From assembly GCA_033085395.1 (NCBI GenBank), contig JANQBS010000077.1, forward strand, positions 105,238 through 169,237: a DNA stretch of 64,000 bases, given 5' to 3'. Position numbers and translations under genes: made by a program. Positions 35,456 to 46,812 of this stretch are shown here, piece after piece (the stretch's first letter is position 1; every line of letters begins with the position of its first letter). This DNA comes from Xanthoparmelia taractica. Taxonomy: Eukaryota; Ascomycota; Lecanoromycetes; Lecanorales; Parmeliaceae. The notes below the pieces were generated by a model. It had not been told where the DNA came from and searched no databases. It worked only from the letters and a program-made list of their open reading frames with translations.

Positions 35456-35676
35456 GTATCAACGAATAAACACACGGCTCCAATATCCCTCCGCCGCAGC
35501 CATTATATTAATACTGCCAGACCTCCCCCTCTGAATCCCTCACACTTCCTAATCACTTAATACCTCGGATACGCCCGGTACAGACCAACCGCCTTCTCTT
35601 ATACATAGAAGTAGTCCCTGCCTGCTACTCACCGCCCACCATTCTCCCCATCCTCCCATACCCCTCAGCCTTTCAC

Positions 35677-36546
35677 ATGCGAATCATGCAACGCAATAGC
35701 AGCTACTCGCTGCCCTACGCACGTCCTACTTCACCCAAATATTCGTCAAGCCATAGCACCAGCAGTGCCTTCAGCGCCAGTGCCAACCCAAACGAAGATT
35801 GGACCAAGATATCAGATCTGGCTGAGCGTCGACGGATACAAAACAGGATCGCTCAGCGCAATTACCGTAAGTGTCGCCACCCCATCCACGCTCGACTGTA
35901 TTCCGCCTCAAAGATCGGTACTGACCAGTGATCAGGCAAGAAGATAAAGAGACGTCTCGAAGACCTTGAACGAAGAGCTGGTTCATCATCAGCTTCACCA
36001 GAGCAGTCACATGCAGAGCTAGCGCCCATAGTTCAAGAAAGCCAATCACATCGGAGGAACGAGGAGGGAGTGAAGCGAAAAACATCAAAGCAGGACTCGG
36101 CTTCTAAGGGCCGTCGCAGATCACCCGAACCGCTCTTGACTCCGTACTCGACATCAAAGAACAGCCGTTCAGAAAAGTCTCCGTATCACTACCGCAGAGA
36201 ACTCTCCATCTCCCCTCCACCTTCATACAACTACTCGTATTCGCTGCCCGAGCCTGTCATCCACGCACCTTATCCCCAACATTCGCCCTTCAACACCCTG
36301 CCAGCACCGTATCCTGACTACTCCGGACAACCTCAGTACCTTCCGCCACTCCCAGCGACATTGCCTAGTATGGCGCCATACGAGCTGGGACAATCGAAAC
36401 ACAACGGCTTCCTCGATGAGGACATCCTAAATCAGTACGAGACCGGCTACGCACCGTTCGCCGGCATAGATCTGCCTATGCAACAATCCTACCAGGACTC
36501 CAATGCTCATGTAAATCATCCCGAGTACAGCTTCCACTTTCAGTAA
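35677..36546 (+). CDS. bZIP transcription factor (Pap1/AP-1-like basic region)
   Basis: Exons 35677-35866 and 35936-36546 give 266 residues. The basic region spans the splice: DLAERRRIQNRIAQRNYR then KKIKRRLEDLERRAG. The NRIAQRNYR core with Gln-Arg-Asn is the DNA-contacting signature of fungal AP-1-like factors. The leucine zipper after it is short, as in many fungal proteins of this type. The remainder is Ser/Pro/Tyr-rich and probably disordered, with a Tyr/Pro block around ISPPPSYNYSYSLPEPV. No Cys-rich redox domain (n-CRD or c-CRD) of Yap1 is present, so a direct Yap1 role is unlikely. Target genes are unknown. The ATG at 35677 is followed by a second at codon 4. Confidence 0.9.
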
Positions 36547-37306
36547 ATTTTCCTAGCGTCCTTTGTCTCTTCTATTTCCTTTTCTTAAAGAGCACAACGA
36601 GATCTCGCCTTTTCACTTCCTTTCTGGCCAACGATTCTTAAGATCATGACTAACGACATATATGCCAGACACCGCCTTTGTCGCATTCACATTCATTCGA
36701 ATATTCGAGGGACGGGTCGCCGTCGATGATCTTTCCAGGAACACCAAATTCGATACCGGATTCGCCTCGACTTGTCATTCGTTAAGAGCAGGCGGGATGT
36801 CTTTCATGGCGGCAGAGTCGGGCGTCTAGGTTGATGCAACGAAGAAGTTCATATTATTAGCGATGCTTGTGGATAAAGACTGGTTTCTGGAGCATGACCA
36901 ACTACGACGGGACCGACAGCTTTTCTCAAGTCCTCTGTGCAATTGTAAACCTTCGTACTGACATGAACAATACCATGCAAGTGTCGGCTGCAATCTTGCC
37001 ACAGACAATGATGCTCCACCATTCAACGGCAAGATTCATGTGCTGATCAAACCTTTCATGCTCACTATACCGCGCTTGTGTTGTGATGGCCACTCGGTCA
37101 TGAAGTCGTAGAATGGTGACTAAGGTCCAGCTCCGTATCTAGCTTTGAGTGTATTGAAAGGGACGTAAAAGGGCGCATTAACTTATGGCCGTTGATTAAC
37201 AGCGAGAATGAGTAGTGATATAGATGGGGGTACGTTCCATGGAACGGCCGAGGAACGGGTATTTTACTTTTGCACTAGCGATTAGTATTGATACGGGAAA
37301 ATCTGA
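36547..37306. other. Intergenic, tandem genes
   Basis: 760 bp between the bZIP gene and nop4, both plus strand. It should hold the bZIP 3' UTR and the nop4 promoter. No further gene is seen. Confidence 0.5.
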
Positions 37307-39616
37307 ATGCTTGAACATTTTTGGATAAGCAATATCTTTTTGATGTCACAAATGTCTCGACTAAAGAGGCAGCGGCTTACAATTGATGGTCTCGATCGAG
37401 TTACTACTTCTACTAACGATGCCATCGACCATGATGATGAAGGATCGCAGATTATGGTCAATGAACCGCAGACAGAACAGCAAAAACGACGGTCAATATT
37501 TGTCCGCTCGCTACCCCAGAATGTCACGTCAGAAATATTGACCAACTTCTTCTCGCAATCCTTTCCCGTCAAACATGCAACTGTTGTTATCGACTCAGTG
37601 TCCAAACAATCCAAAGGATACGGTTTTGTCACTTTCGCCGATGTTGAGGACGCTCAAAGTGCCAAACAGACCTTTAATGGCTCTCTATTTGAGGGCCGAA
37701 ACATCAAGGTCGAGCTTGCAGAGCCTCGACATCGTCAAGTAAACGAAGGTGGGTTTACAGATGCTACGAAAGCGAAGGCTCGGCCAGGTCCACAAAAACA
37801 TGAATTACAGCACCCACCAAAACTCATTGTGAGAAATCTGCCTTGGACGGTGAAGGAGCCAGAGCATCTAGCAGCCTTGTTTAGAAGCTACGGCAAGGTT
37901 AAGTACGCCATTCTGCCCAAAAATAAACCGGGTCTCTCAGCTGGGTTTGGCTTCGTTACTCTACGGGGAAGGAAGAATGCAGAGAGTGCTTTGGAAGGCG
38001 TTAATGGGAAAGAGGTCGACGGGAGGACATTGGCCGTGGACTGGGCGGTGGAAAAGGACATTTGGGAGACGTCACAGAAAAGAAGTAAAGGAACGGAGAT
38101 TCAAGATCAGGGTATGAATACTCTCACAAGTGAGAGGGGTAACAAAAGCGTCGAATTAGAAGAAAGCCATCAGATCGATATCGAAGAGGTTCCACGGAGT
38201 AATATTGGGCGGTCTACTTCTTCAGATCGTGAAGAAGTTCAACCCAGGTCGGACGAAGAAGAGGAAGCCGACGAGGGTTCGGTAGCAAGGGTGACGGTCA
38301 ACAGCAACACGACTTTGTTCGTACGGAACCTCCCATTCTCCAGCACAGATGAATCCCTGAGAGTTCACTTCGAGCATTTTGGCCCTGTGCGATATGCAAG
38401 GGTAGTCCTCGACCATGCAAGTGAACGACCAAAAGGTACAGGGTTCGTCTGCTACTACAACCAACAAGATGCGGACTCTTGTCTTCGAGAGGCTCCTAGG
38501 ATGCAGCTCACGCCAGGCCAAGGGAACGCAATAACCAAAGGCTCAAATAATTCCTCGACCAAGCAATCATTACTCGAAGATACGAGTCTAGACCGTTCTG
38601 GAAGGTATACAATCGAGGGACGGGTGCTCCAACTGTCTCGAGCAGTCGATCGTAATGAGGCTACTCGACTTACACATGCTAGCAGCAGTATACGAGATGC
38701 TCGAGACAGAGATCGGAGGCGATTATACTTGCTCTCAGAGGGCACTATACCCTCTAGTACTCCTCTTTACGAATGGCTTTCGCCGTCCGAGATCAAGATG
38801 CGAGAAGATAGCGCAAAACAGCGCCAGTCACTCATCAAAAGCAACCCTATACTCCATCTCAGCCTGACACGTCTGTCTGTTCGTAACCTACCACGTAGCA
38901 TAACATCTAAGGAACTAAAGACCCTGGCGAGAAAAGCCGTGGTCGGCTTCGCAAGAGATGTCAAGAGCGGGTTACGAAAGCAGTTATCGAAAGAGGAGCT
39001 CTCACGTGGTGGCGAAGAAATGAAGCAAGCCGAGAAAGCGCGCAAAACGAAAGGAAAGGGCATCGTCAAGCAAGCAAAGGTTGTGTTCGAGGGCAGAGCA
39101 GGTAGCAAGGTGAAAGAAGACAGCGGTGCCGGTCGAAGCAGGGGCTATGGCTTCATTGAATATTCCTCACATCGTTGGGCTCTGATGGGGCTTAGGTGGC
39201 TCAATGGGCACGCAGTGGAGCCAGTTAGAACGGCCGACGATCCGAAGCATATACAGACAGGAAGGCGGCTAATCACAGAGTTCGCGATTGAAAACGCCCA
39301 AGTGGTTGGAAGACGACACGACAGGGAGACAAAGGCTAGAGAGAGGTCGAGGTCCATTTCTGAAAAAGTGGAAAAGAGGGCAATGCCGAACGCTGGGTCG
39401 AAACCTTTAACTAGAGATCAGTTGATGGCCAAGACGCGAAAAGGTATGAAGAGAAGGCGAGTATCGAACGCAGAGCCACTCGTGCAGGATGACGTACTTG
39501 ATGGCTCAAAAGCCAACGAACAATATCGTGGCTTGGAAAAGCTTGCAAAGCGACAACAGATCATTAGAAGGAAAAGAATGATGCGAAGGTCTAGAAGCCG
39601 AGCAATCTCCAAGTGA
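37307..39616 (+). CDS. nop4: Nucleolar RNA-binding protein Nop4 (RBM28 family), four RRMs
   Basis: Nop4/RBM28 is needed for 60S ribosome assembly in the nucleolus. Intronless; 769 residues from the first ATG, but the start is more likely codon 16 (MSRLKRQRL, 37352), which fits the family's short basic N-terminus and gives 754 residues. RRM1 (about 64-140) has SIFVRSLPQNVTSEI and KGYGFVTFADVEDA. RRM2 (about 170-250) has LIVRNLPWTVKEPEHL and AGFGFVTLRG. RRM3 (about 335-) has TLFVRNLPFSSTDESLRVHF and GTGFVCYYN, with a long insertion after it. RRM4 (about 520-) has RLSVRNLPRSITSKEL and RGYGFIEYSSHRWAL. An acidic linker precedes RRM3. The C-terminus is Arg/Lys-rich, a likely nucleolar signal. Confidence 0.92.
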   Translation: MLEHFWISNIFLMSQMSRLKRQRLTIDGLDRVTTSTNDAIDHDDEGSQIMVNEPQTEQQKRRSIFVRSLPQNVTSEILTNFFSQSFPVKHATVVIDSVSKQSKGYGFVTFADVEDAQSAKQTFNGSLFEGRNIKVELAEPRHRQVNEGGFTDATKAKARPGPQKHELQHPPKLIVRNLPWTVKEPEHLAALFRSYGKVKYAILPKNKPGLSAGFGFVTLRGRKNAESALEGVNGKEVDGRTLAVDWAVEKDIWETSQKRSKGTEIQDQGMNTLTSERGNKSVELEESHQIDIEEVPRSNIGRSTSSDREEVQPRSDEEEEADEGSVARVTVNSNTTLFVRNLPFSSTDESLRVHFEHFGPVRYARVVLDHASERPKGTGFVCYYNQQDADSCLREAPRMQLTPGQGNAITKGSNNSSTKQSLLEDTSLDRSGRYTIEGRVLQLSRAVDRNEATRLTHASSSIRDARDRDRRRLYLLSEGTIPSSTPLYEWLSPSEIKMREDSAKQRQSLIKSNPILHLSLTRLSVRNLPRSITSKELKTLARKAVVGFARDVKSGLRKQLSKEELSRGGEEMKQAEKARKTKGKGIVKQAKVVFEGRAGSKVKEDSGAGRSRGYGFIEYSSHRWALMGLRWLNGHAVEPVRTADDPKHIQTGRRLITEFAIENAQVVGRRHDRETKARERSRSISEKVEKRAMPNAGSKPLTRDQLMAKTRKGMKRRRVSNAEPLVQDDVLDGSKANEQYRGLEKLAKRQQIIRRKRMMRRSRSRAISK

Positions 39617-40721
39617 CGAGTGGCGTTTGCACCATCAAGTGTTTGTTTGGGACTGAAGGAGGACAGACTCGCAATGAAGTATTTACTGACTTTAGCTTTT
39701 ACACGTTGACTATATTGATGGATATGACCTGGTACAGCAGATATCTCATATCGGCACTCGAGCTGCGAGTGTTGCCATGATGCTCAGTAAGCGATACTTG
39801 GGCGCGTCTCTATGTTCAATAGTACTAGAATCCCTTGCTCTTCTCCCTAAAAGACCTACCAGAAATTACACCGTTTATTGCTAAATCTTCTTCTCGATGC
39901 TGAAGCAGAGAGGCTAGGACGTGAGATCATCAAACTCAATTTCTCTTACGAGGATTCCTTTCCAGTCTTCACGGCGCGCGCATGACAGGGCTGGAATCTC
40001 GGTCAGTTAGGCACCCATGTGGAGTGTCGTGTGAAGCAGAAGAAAGAGTTGCCCCGTTGGCCCGAGTGCTTCAGTGACTGGGAAAAACGTGTTGGGCTAT
40101 GCAAGCAACTGTAGCGGTATTTGAAGATCTCAATCCCAAGAAAGCAATAGAGCCCCAGCTATGCCGTAGGGTCTTGTCTCACTGCTTTACTCACATGCGG
40201 AGACTTGTTTGAGGGCGTCCCCAGAAGCTTTACACAATGGCAGGCTGGCAACGATACAGATACCTAATTCGTGGTTATAACAGGATCAAGGAAGCATCTC
40301 GACAACTTGATGCCGGCTAAACCTATGCGCAGACACATCTTGAAACCGCACAGGCGATAGCTTAGCAATGTGGGTTATTTGCAGAATCTTGCTGATCGCA
40401 ACCACGGGATGGTCAAAATGCAGACATCCCACCCACCACCGCACGTTGATGTAAGCAGCCCAAAAGGGATGTGGGGGCGGCACGAGGGTCTCCGATCTCG
40501 GGACTTCTGCGGATGAGGCTCTCGACTCTTGACGCCATGTAAATGTGAATAGGCACGTCGACCACAGATGACCAAAGCCTGATAATGCGAGCAGGGCGTA
40601 AAATCTGAGGAGAATAAATAGGCCAAGCCAATATTCACTATCACATCGACAGAACCAATATAAACGTCAAAGCGCAATCTTGCTGCACAATGGGGCGTTT
40701 TATTTCGTGCTTCTAGACCAT
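39617..40721. other. Gene-poor interval
   Basis: 1.1 kb between the nop4 stop and the end of the MAPR gene (convergent). Minus-strand frames at 40286-40776 overlap the MAPR C-terminus in another frame and are not supported. Nothing else is recognised. Confidence 0.5.
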
Positions 40722-41248
40722 CTAGAGCTGCACCTTGCCCACTATGTTGTATCGCTTGCTGAAAAAAGTAAACCAATCCTTAAGCACGCCCTTCTCCTTC
40801 TCCGGCAAATCCTCCCACTCAGGTCTACAGTCCTCCAGCTTGAGGGAAGATTGAGCGAGGGCTCGTGAGGCGTCTTTCCCGGCGAACACTGAAATCTTGG
40901 GTCAGCTGGTAGCCATGTGGTATGCGGAGGTCTTTGGAGACTCGAAAGGGAACGGCATGCCCGTACCGTTGTATGGGTTCTTGGGAGAGTAGGCTGTGTT
41001 GCCGGAAACATCAAAGACCGTGCCCATAATGGCCACGTACGTAGGATACGAAGAGTCGGTGCCTGTCCCATAACCCGTTCAATTAGCCTCAATTAGGTCC
41101 TATTTCCGCAGATGCGACACATGACAGTCGTACCGTCACATTTGGCTAGATCTTCAAGGCTGATAGGCTCATCTTTGGGCGGGTTGAGCTTGGGGGGATC
41201 TCTTGGAGCGAACTTCTTGGGCTCTTGGACATCCGCCGTTTCGGCCAT
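40722..41248 (-). CDS. Cytochrome b5-like heme-binding protein (MAPR family)
   Basis: Membrane-associated progesterone receptor type cytochrome-b5-like fold; the fungal relative Dap1 binds heme and supports P450 enzymes of sterol synthesis. Exons 41248-41134, 41062-40967 and 40888-40722 give 125 residues. The N-terminus is short and Pro/Lys-rich with no membrane span, so the protein looks soluble. The core reads PISLEDLAKCDG, then YPTYVAIMGTVFDVSGNTAY, then spliced NPYNVFAGKDASRALAQSSL. The tyrosines of the heme pocket and the FAGKDASR motif are present. The end KGVLKDWFTFFSKRYNIVGK is typical. All splices keep frame. A 201-bp MITE sits about 500 bp upstream. Confidence 0.88.
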
Positions 41249-41754
41249 GGCGGATGTGTACGGGAAATTTAATTATTGGACAGAATATTTGAAAGGCTGC
41301 TTGCCCGCACACTGACTTTTCGGAAGGTTGAACGTTGGTGAGAAATATTGGTCTGCAACACTTAGGTGTCTAAATCAGTAGGGCGAGTATTTCTACGAGT
41401 GCGTGGGGTAAAGTAGGGTAAGTCAGGTGGTGAGGGTATTCTTCATCCTTATCAATAAGTCGAATGCCCCACTTGTGTACATAGAGGTACATACCTTAAA
41501 TAACTGCATCAGGCGGAGCAATTAGGGCCGTTGCGGCCAAAAATAGGTCACTTCTTACTACTACTGCGGAGCTCCTCGTTCTCACCTTACAGTAGGCTCA
41601 AGCTGTCCACACCCCCGCAGGCCCCCCCTCCTAAGGGAGAGGCGCCGAGGCCAAGATCACTGGAGGGTGCATCGGCGGTAGACTGATCGAGTAATCAATG
41701 CGATTACGTACTTGGTTACTCAACTCTTCACCTAGAATATGTTAATTTGAGGTA

Positions 41755-41955
41755 AGAGTATGGGACAAAATATGAGCGAAGCGAATAGTGGGGCCACGGT
41801 TAGAGGGAAAATTTTCAACTTTATTTCTCTAAGTCCTACTATGGTAGCCCTATAAGGCTAACTAGCGTAGATCCACATCCATAGCCAAATACGCGTAGGA
41901 CTTAGAGAAATAAAGTTGAATTTTCCCTCTATTCATTATTTTTGTCCCATACTCT
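41755..41955. mobile_element. 201-bp MITE, Tc1/mariner-like (TA target site)
   Basis: The element begins AGAGTATGGGACAAAA and ends with the inverse TTTTGTCCCATACTCT. It is flanked on both sides by TA (41753-41754 and 41956-41957), the Tc1/mariner target duplication. A second pair of long inverted arms lies inside: the block around 41801-41840 (TAGAGGGAAAAT...TAAGTCCTAC) is repeated inverted around 41896-41935. It has no coding capacity. It is located between the decayed agmatinase and the MAPR gene, in the promoter side of the latter. Confidence 0.8.
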
Positions 41956-42073
41956 TACAATATACTCGACTATACACAATCAAATTCGGCTTCCCATCAC
42001 GATCATAGATAATCTCAGGCAGGATTACTCTTGGAGATCTTGTTCAGATATACCGCCCGCGCCGACATCAACA

Positions 42074-43850
42074 TCAAGGTGCCTTTACCGGCTTTTGCAC
42101 CATTAGCGTTAACAATGACTGCACAACCTCTACTGCAGTCAGCACTGTTGTCTCGCTGGGATTGTCATAGATGGGAGCAACTTCCACAGCGTCCGCACCA
42201 ATGACGTTGGCGCCCTCGAGACCTTCCAAAACAGAAAGCATCTCTCTTGTACTCCATCCTCGAAACTGCAGTTCCAGTTGCGGGTGCAAAGGCAGGATCA
42301 AGCACGTCGATGTCGACAGAAATATAGACGTCAGTATTACCGACCCTTTTCTTGAGCCTCTTTACCACACCGTCCACGCCAATACGGTCAATGTCTCTGG
42401 CCTTAATAGTTTCAAATCCGCAGCGGAGATCGTTGCGTATGTCTTCCTTACGTCTTCTCAATGGTGCTCTAATTCCCGCGTGAATGGATGAATTGTGTAT
42501 CAAACCCTCCTCATGTGCAATGTGGAGGAAGGTTCCTGCAGGGAAAGGGTTTTTGTGAGCTAGCGCCTTGACGTCTTGGGTTTCAGTGAGGATATACCGT
42601 GATTTACGCCACTAGATTGCTATTGATCAGCAGGGCGAAGACATATTGAGCCAGCTTTTGCAAGAAACCTTACGCGTATTCTGAAACCCCTCCACCTAAG
42701 ACATCCAGATCCCACGTATCTAGAAATAGTAGTCAGCTTTACTGGTATCTTAGAACGTGCATATCTCACCTAGATGGAGTCAAAATGGATTACCGAAAGT
42801 ACTCCCCACCGTGAGGCTGCAGAGCGATGTGCCGGAAGTGTAGTCCTAAAGTGTTTCGACCTTAGTGTTTCCCTTTCGATATAGCCTCTCGGCTTTGATG
42901 CAATATACAGGGAAACAAGCCGCTGTTAACATCTTCATACGTGGCCTTGGACTTGAATGGTGGCATTCATTCAGAGAATATTCGTCTGATAAGACGTACG
43001 TATGATCGCCACCTAATGTAATAATGCGAGGTACCAAGGATTTTCCTTTTGCTTTAGCCGTTCGATTAGAGACGGCCTTCGGCCATGCCAATAGAGCATG
43101 TAAGAGCGTGTTGAGATTAGCGGCCGGTGTAGCGTTTTGCTGCAGACTTCCCTCATTGAGACGTTGAAAGCTGAGCTCTACAAAATTGCTCACCTCGTGC
43201 GCCTTCTCAAGCTGCTTGAGAGCCACAGTATTGTCAAGAAAGATTAAGGGGGATCTCCACAGTCTAAGATCTCTGCCCAGCTCAGGTAAGAATCCTTCCC
43301 CATCGGGCTAGTCAACTTTGGCAGGATTGGGTGATTCGCGAAGCTTTCACCGTTGTATATGCTCCAAGCAAAGGATTCAGACATTCGGCGAGAACCCTGT
43401 CGGATACCAGTGGGCCCAAACCGAGCCCCTGGTCTCCCAGTCACTGCCTTTGGTGTGTCAGCCAATAAATCCCACTCACACCCCAGTGTTCCGCTATTCC
43501 AGAAGTTTAAGTGCACATATTCAAAGAGGCTATACTCTGGTTACATTGCTGCCTCTGTACCATGAAAGCAGGTCGGTGGGGAGTACTGACAGTGTCGAAT
43601 GGGGCGCCCATGATGGCGATATCATATGCGTCCATATATCATAGGCTGTGAAGCAATTGGCGTGAGGCAAATTTGCGAAAGTCGTTCAGCCAGAGAAATC
43701 GCTACCAGTCACGATGTCGATACCGTCCTTGTTTGTCACCGGCTTCTGGAATCCTTCCATGCCGGACACTGGCGGGAAGGTGATGTCAAGAGCATCCGTA
43801 GAGAATGGCAGCAACAGAAATGGTGCGCGCAAAAAAACAGATCCAAACAT
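42074..43850 (-). pseudogene. Decayed secreted agmatinase (ureohydrolase family)
   Basis: Agmatinases hydrolyse agmatine to putrescine and urea with two Mn ions. The reading can be followed from a signal peptide (MFGSVFLRAPFLLLPFSTDA) through IVTGSDFSG, TTFANLPHANC, IAIMGAPFDT, GARFGPTGIRQGSRRMSE, ILDCGDPP, PRIITLGGDHT, IRAPLRRRKEDIRNDL, VYISVDIDVLDPAFAPATGT and GADAVEVAPIYDN. It is broken by a TGA at 43686-43688, a frameshift near 43640-43655, a short C-run at 43248-43252, a missing base at 42776-42777 inside the metal-binding Asp-Ser-His motif, and a loss at 42257-42266 where the Pro-Gly-Gly of the family signature should be. Introns, including those around a 14-nt exon at 42598-42611, remain readable. 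Assembly error is the alternative, but flanking genes are clean. Confidence 0.8.
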
Positions 43851-44210
43851 GGTTTGGATGAGATAGAAAGGCTTGTTTTCCGTAACGACATTTCAAGTAA
43901 GTCATTGGCAGGAGGAAGCCATGGATACGGCAGCGTTGACCCTGCTCGGTTGAACGTAAGGTAGCCGCGTCTTTGCTAAGCAGGCGCCAAGTGGGATAAT
44001 GATTTTCAATGCAACGTATCCCACCACGTACAGTACAAGTGCCCCTACAAGAGTCGCAGGGCATTTACAAAACGTACTCAGAATCATTGCTAATCACGGC
44101 AAGCATTTATGGAAACTCTTGGTGCTGGACATTGAGATTCAAGGAATGCTCAGATACTATCCTCATTCGAAACGATTGCCGATCGGGTATACGCAGAATG
44201 ATTCCATGTT
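43851..44210. other. Intergenic
   Basis: 360 bp between the agmatinase pseudogene and the LOV-PAS gene, both minus strand. No supported gene. Confidence 0.45.
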
Positions 44211-46812
44211 TCAGTTCTCAAAAAGAATGCCGTAAGGAGACAACGACTTATAAGTCCTGCGAGCAGATGGCCTGGCGTCTAAGCTTGTCTCTCGTTCAGC
44301 ACCGGATCGTCCGGGCACATTGATGGGTGCTTTTCTTGCACGGTCTGCGTCAAAGCTAGAGAGCCCAGCAATCTTCACTTTCGGCTGCATGGTACTTTGG
44401 ATGGGTATAAGTGGGCTACCTTGACTCGTCGGCCTATTGTTAGCGCCTCCAATCGAGGTTCCCTTTTCCTCATCAACAGGAATGCGTTGATCGCTATTTG
44501 AAGCGACAGAGGATACCGGTACAGCAAGAATTTGCCCTGACCCCACCGCAAAGGGCTGTTGAGCTGGTTCATTCATCTCCGAAGGCTGCCGAAACATTGG
44601 CCGCCTTGCCCTAGGCCTTCCAATCTCATCAGAACTTTGGGGTTCAACAGTGTCGCTCCAAACGCCTGTAGAGACGCCACCAGACTGGGCCACTTGTCGT
44701 TTTCCGTCCCACGGTAGGGCCTCTGTGGTGTAGTTGGATTCCCATCGAATGGCGCTACGCGTTTCATGCGAAACCTGTTCGCGCTCTCCATAACTGTCAT
44801 CTTCGTCGTCTACGAGGATCACCATCCAAACTCCTATGGTATCGTTAACGCCTAGAAGAGGGGTACAGTGAATCCATCGAGCTCGAGATGTTGCAGCAGT
44901 CTTAGATACCCACTGCACCTTAGCGGTAACTTTCCTGCCAACTTCAAGAGCATGAGCAAGATCCCCGCGGACTCGAGTACTGCCTCCGATCCGACTCAAT
45001 AGAGGCGACTGGAGGATGCCAGGTATACGCAGATCCGGCGAAGCAAATAGTATACGAAGTGATGGATACGGTCGAACCAGAAGATACTGTAAACATAAGC
45101 GAAAGCACCAACACCTATTCAATACGATTCACTCACCGATTTATAATAGCCCAAAGGTGGCGCACTTCCCTGTCCATTGAGTTGAGAGCTATGGTCTAGG
45201 TCTGTAACAGGCATTCTGGACGGTAAATCATATCTTCGTTGCCTTTTCTCCGAGTCAGTACGAATGACATCCTCTTCAGACTGGAGTTGTCGGCGTCGTC
45301 TCAGCGATAGAACTTTTTCTAACTCTTGAGGATTTAAGGCTTCACTCAATTGCTCGAACTCGTCGCGCGGGAGAGCGTCTTCGGGGACCTTCCCGTTTAT
45401 CACATGGCTTCGATGGTCGTTATTGTGCTCGACGATTTTCTTTAAAGTCGGAAGCCCCGTACAATCGTTGACAAGACTGGTGATATCAAGTTGAGCCCCA
45501 AGGTAGTACCTGACCTTACCAGATTGATCACGCAAGGGCACACACATAATCAAATTGATGAAAGGTGAGCCATCCTTGCGACTACATCACAAAGACAATC
45601 AGATTACGGAGCTCTTCCCACCAAAGAGTACATACTAATTTAATAGGACTTCGCAGTGTTCCCGCTCAGCATCAAGGGAGGCACGAAAGCGGGTAATCCC
45701 AGATGGACTTGTTCTAGCTCCTCCCAATGTACGGCAATTGCGCCCAAGGAACTCAGTCCTCGGATATCCCGTCATTCTATGAAATTCTGAAAAATGTTAG
45801 CTATTTGAACAAGCATAGGGACAAGCATGGGTAAGCCTAGCGCATCTATTACCTTCGGAAGTGAAGACGATTGGATTATCTGGGCGAGAAGGGTCTGAAA
45901 GCACAAACACTTCAGCCAGGCCATCCGCAATGGCGCGCGATCCCAAATCCTCGTTTCCAATAACTCTGTCTACCAATGCCACGTCGACCGTCCGAACATA
46001 AATGTATGCTATGAACGCTGGTAGATCATCTTTCACGAGAACATCCAACGCTCGATCAGCCTTGTCTTCCATAACCCAAGCCATTGTGGCGCTGTTGGCT
46101 TCCGAGGTAAAGGCATGACCGGGAATTGGTTCAAGACCTTTGATGATAGCCTCTGCGTATCTGATAGTCTTGACTGCTTTGATAGCATCAAGGTAGTAAG
46201 CGAGAATAGGAACAGAGTCCGGTCGATATGTGCGCAGGAAATCGGAGAATTTCAAAGACAATGTAGAGTCTGCAAGTATTAATTGAAGATGCTCGCGAGA
46301 GAAGAGTAAATCCGAGCGCTTCTCCAAAGGCGCGATCGACTCATTGGCATTACCGTTACCGCTTGGAGGGTCTGTCAGAGGAATGTCACCTGCTCCACCT
46401 GCTTCTGGTCCTTCGGTCTCACTCGAGGCAGAGAGGTCGCGATCGGAATTGCGCCACGGCTTAGAAGTAAAGAGATCGTCGTCGAGTTCTTCAATGGGTG
46501 ATAATGGTGGTGGACTGTCCGTCTCGTAGGGTTCTGAAAGGGTCTGTGGATCTCCGTCAGATGTAGTCTCGGCTGTCACATGCTGTCTGCAACTCAGTGA
46601 GCATTTCCGATATAGCAAGACGGTCTGGAAGTGAACACCAACCCATCTAGGCGGACAACAAATGTCGTGGCAGCGCTGCGACTGGAAGGATTATAGAAAT
46701 CGTATTTTGAAGGATCGAAGCCATCGTCGTTCTTGAGCCCATAGTCAACGCCCGGGGATGTGACCTCGAGCACATGGCCATGTATTTTGCTCGTTGGGTA
46801 ATTGTTGGCCAT
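44211..46812 (-). CDS. LOV-PAS blue-light receptor protein
   Basis: Exons 46812-46643, 46586-45853, 45786-45636, 45581-45137 and 45086-44211 join to 791 residues. A helical N-terminal module (FSREHLQLILADSTLSLKF..., about 155-220) precedes the LOV domain (about 280-395). The LOV core is PDNPIVFTSEEFHRMTGY then FLGRNCRTLGG, with the flavin-adduct cysteine at about residue 319, then NYRKDGSPFINLIMCVPLRD. The canonical core is GxNCRFLQ, so the positions after Arg are changed (Thr for Phe, Gly for Gln). A second PAS-like domain (about 495-600) starts YYKSYLLVRPYPSLRILFAS and ends WMVILVDDE. The C-terminus is Ser/Pro/Arg-rich and disordered. The family is widespread in Pezizomycotina, but I know of no established output. 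Divergent from an RGS-LOV gene. Confidence 0.85.

Larger units (their letters stand above)
31523..35676. other. Gene-poor interval
   Basis: 4.15 kb with no recognised gene between EF1B and the bZIP gene. It holds one candidate small frame (32763-33173), an ATT microsatellite near 34730-34757, a cluster of AGGTAC motifs near 35171-35210 and a trinucleotide repeat at 35400-35455. The last ~150 bp before 35677 are strongly pyrimidine-rich, like a 5' leader of the bZIP gene. Confidence 0.5.

Noticed and set aside
40286..40776. Minus-strand frames 3' of the MAPR gene
   Set aside because: They overlap the MAPR last exon in another frame and lack any family resemblance.
43244..43516. Reading the 43516-43244 frame as a separate small gene (MHLNFWNSG...)
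   Set aside because: Its first part is an intron of the agmatinase remnant, and the rest carries agmatinase motifs.
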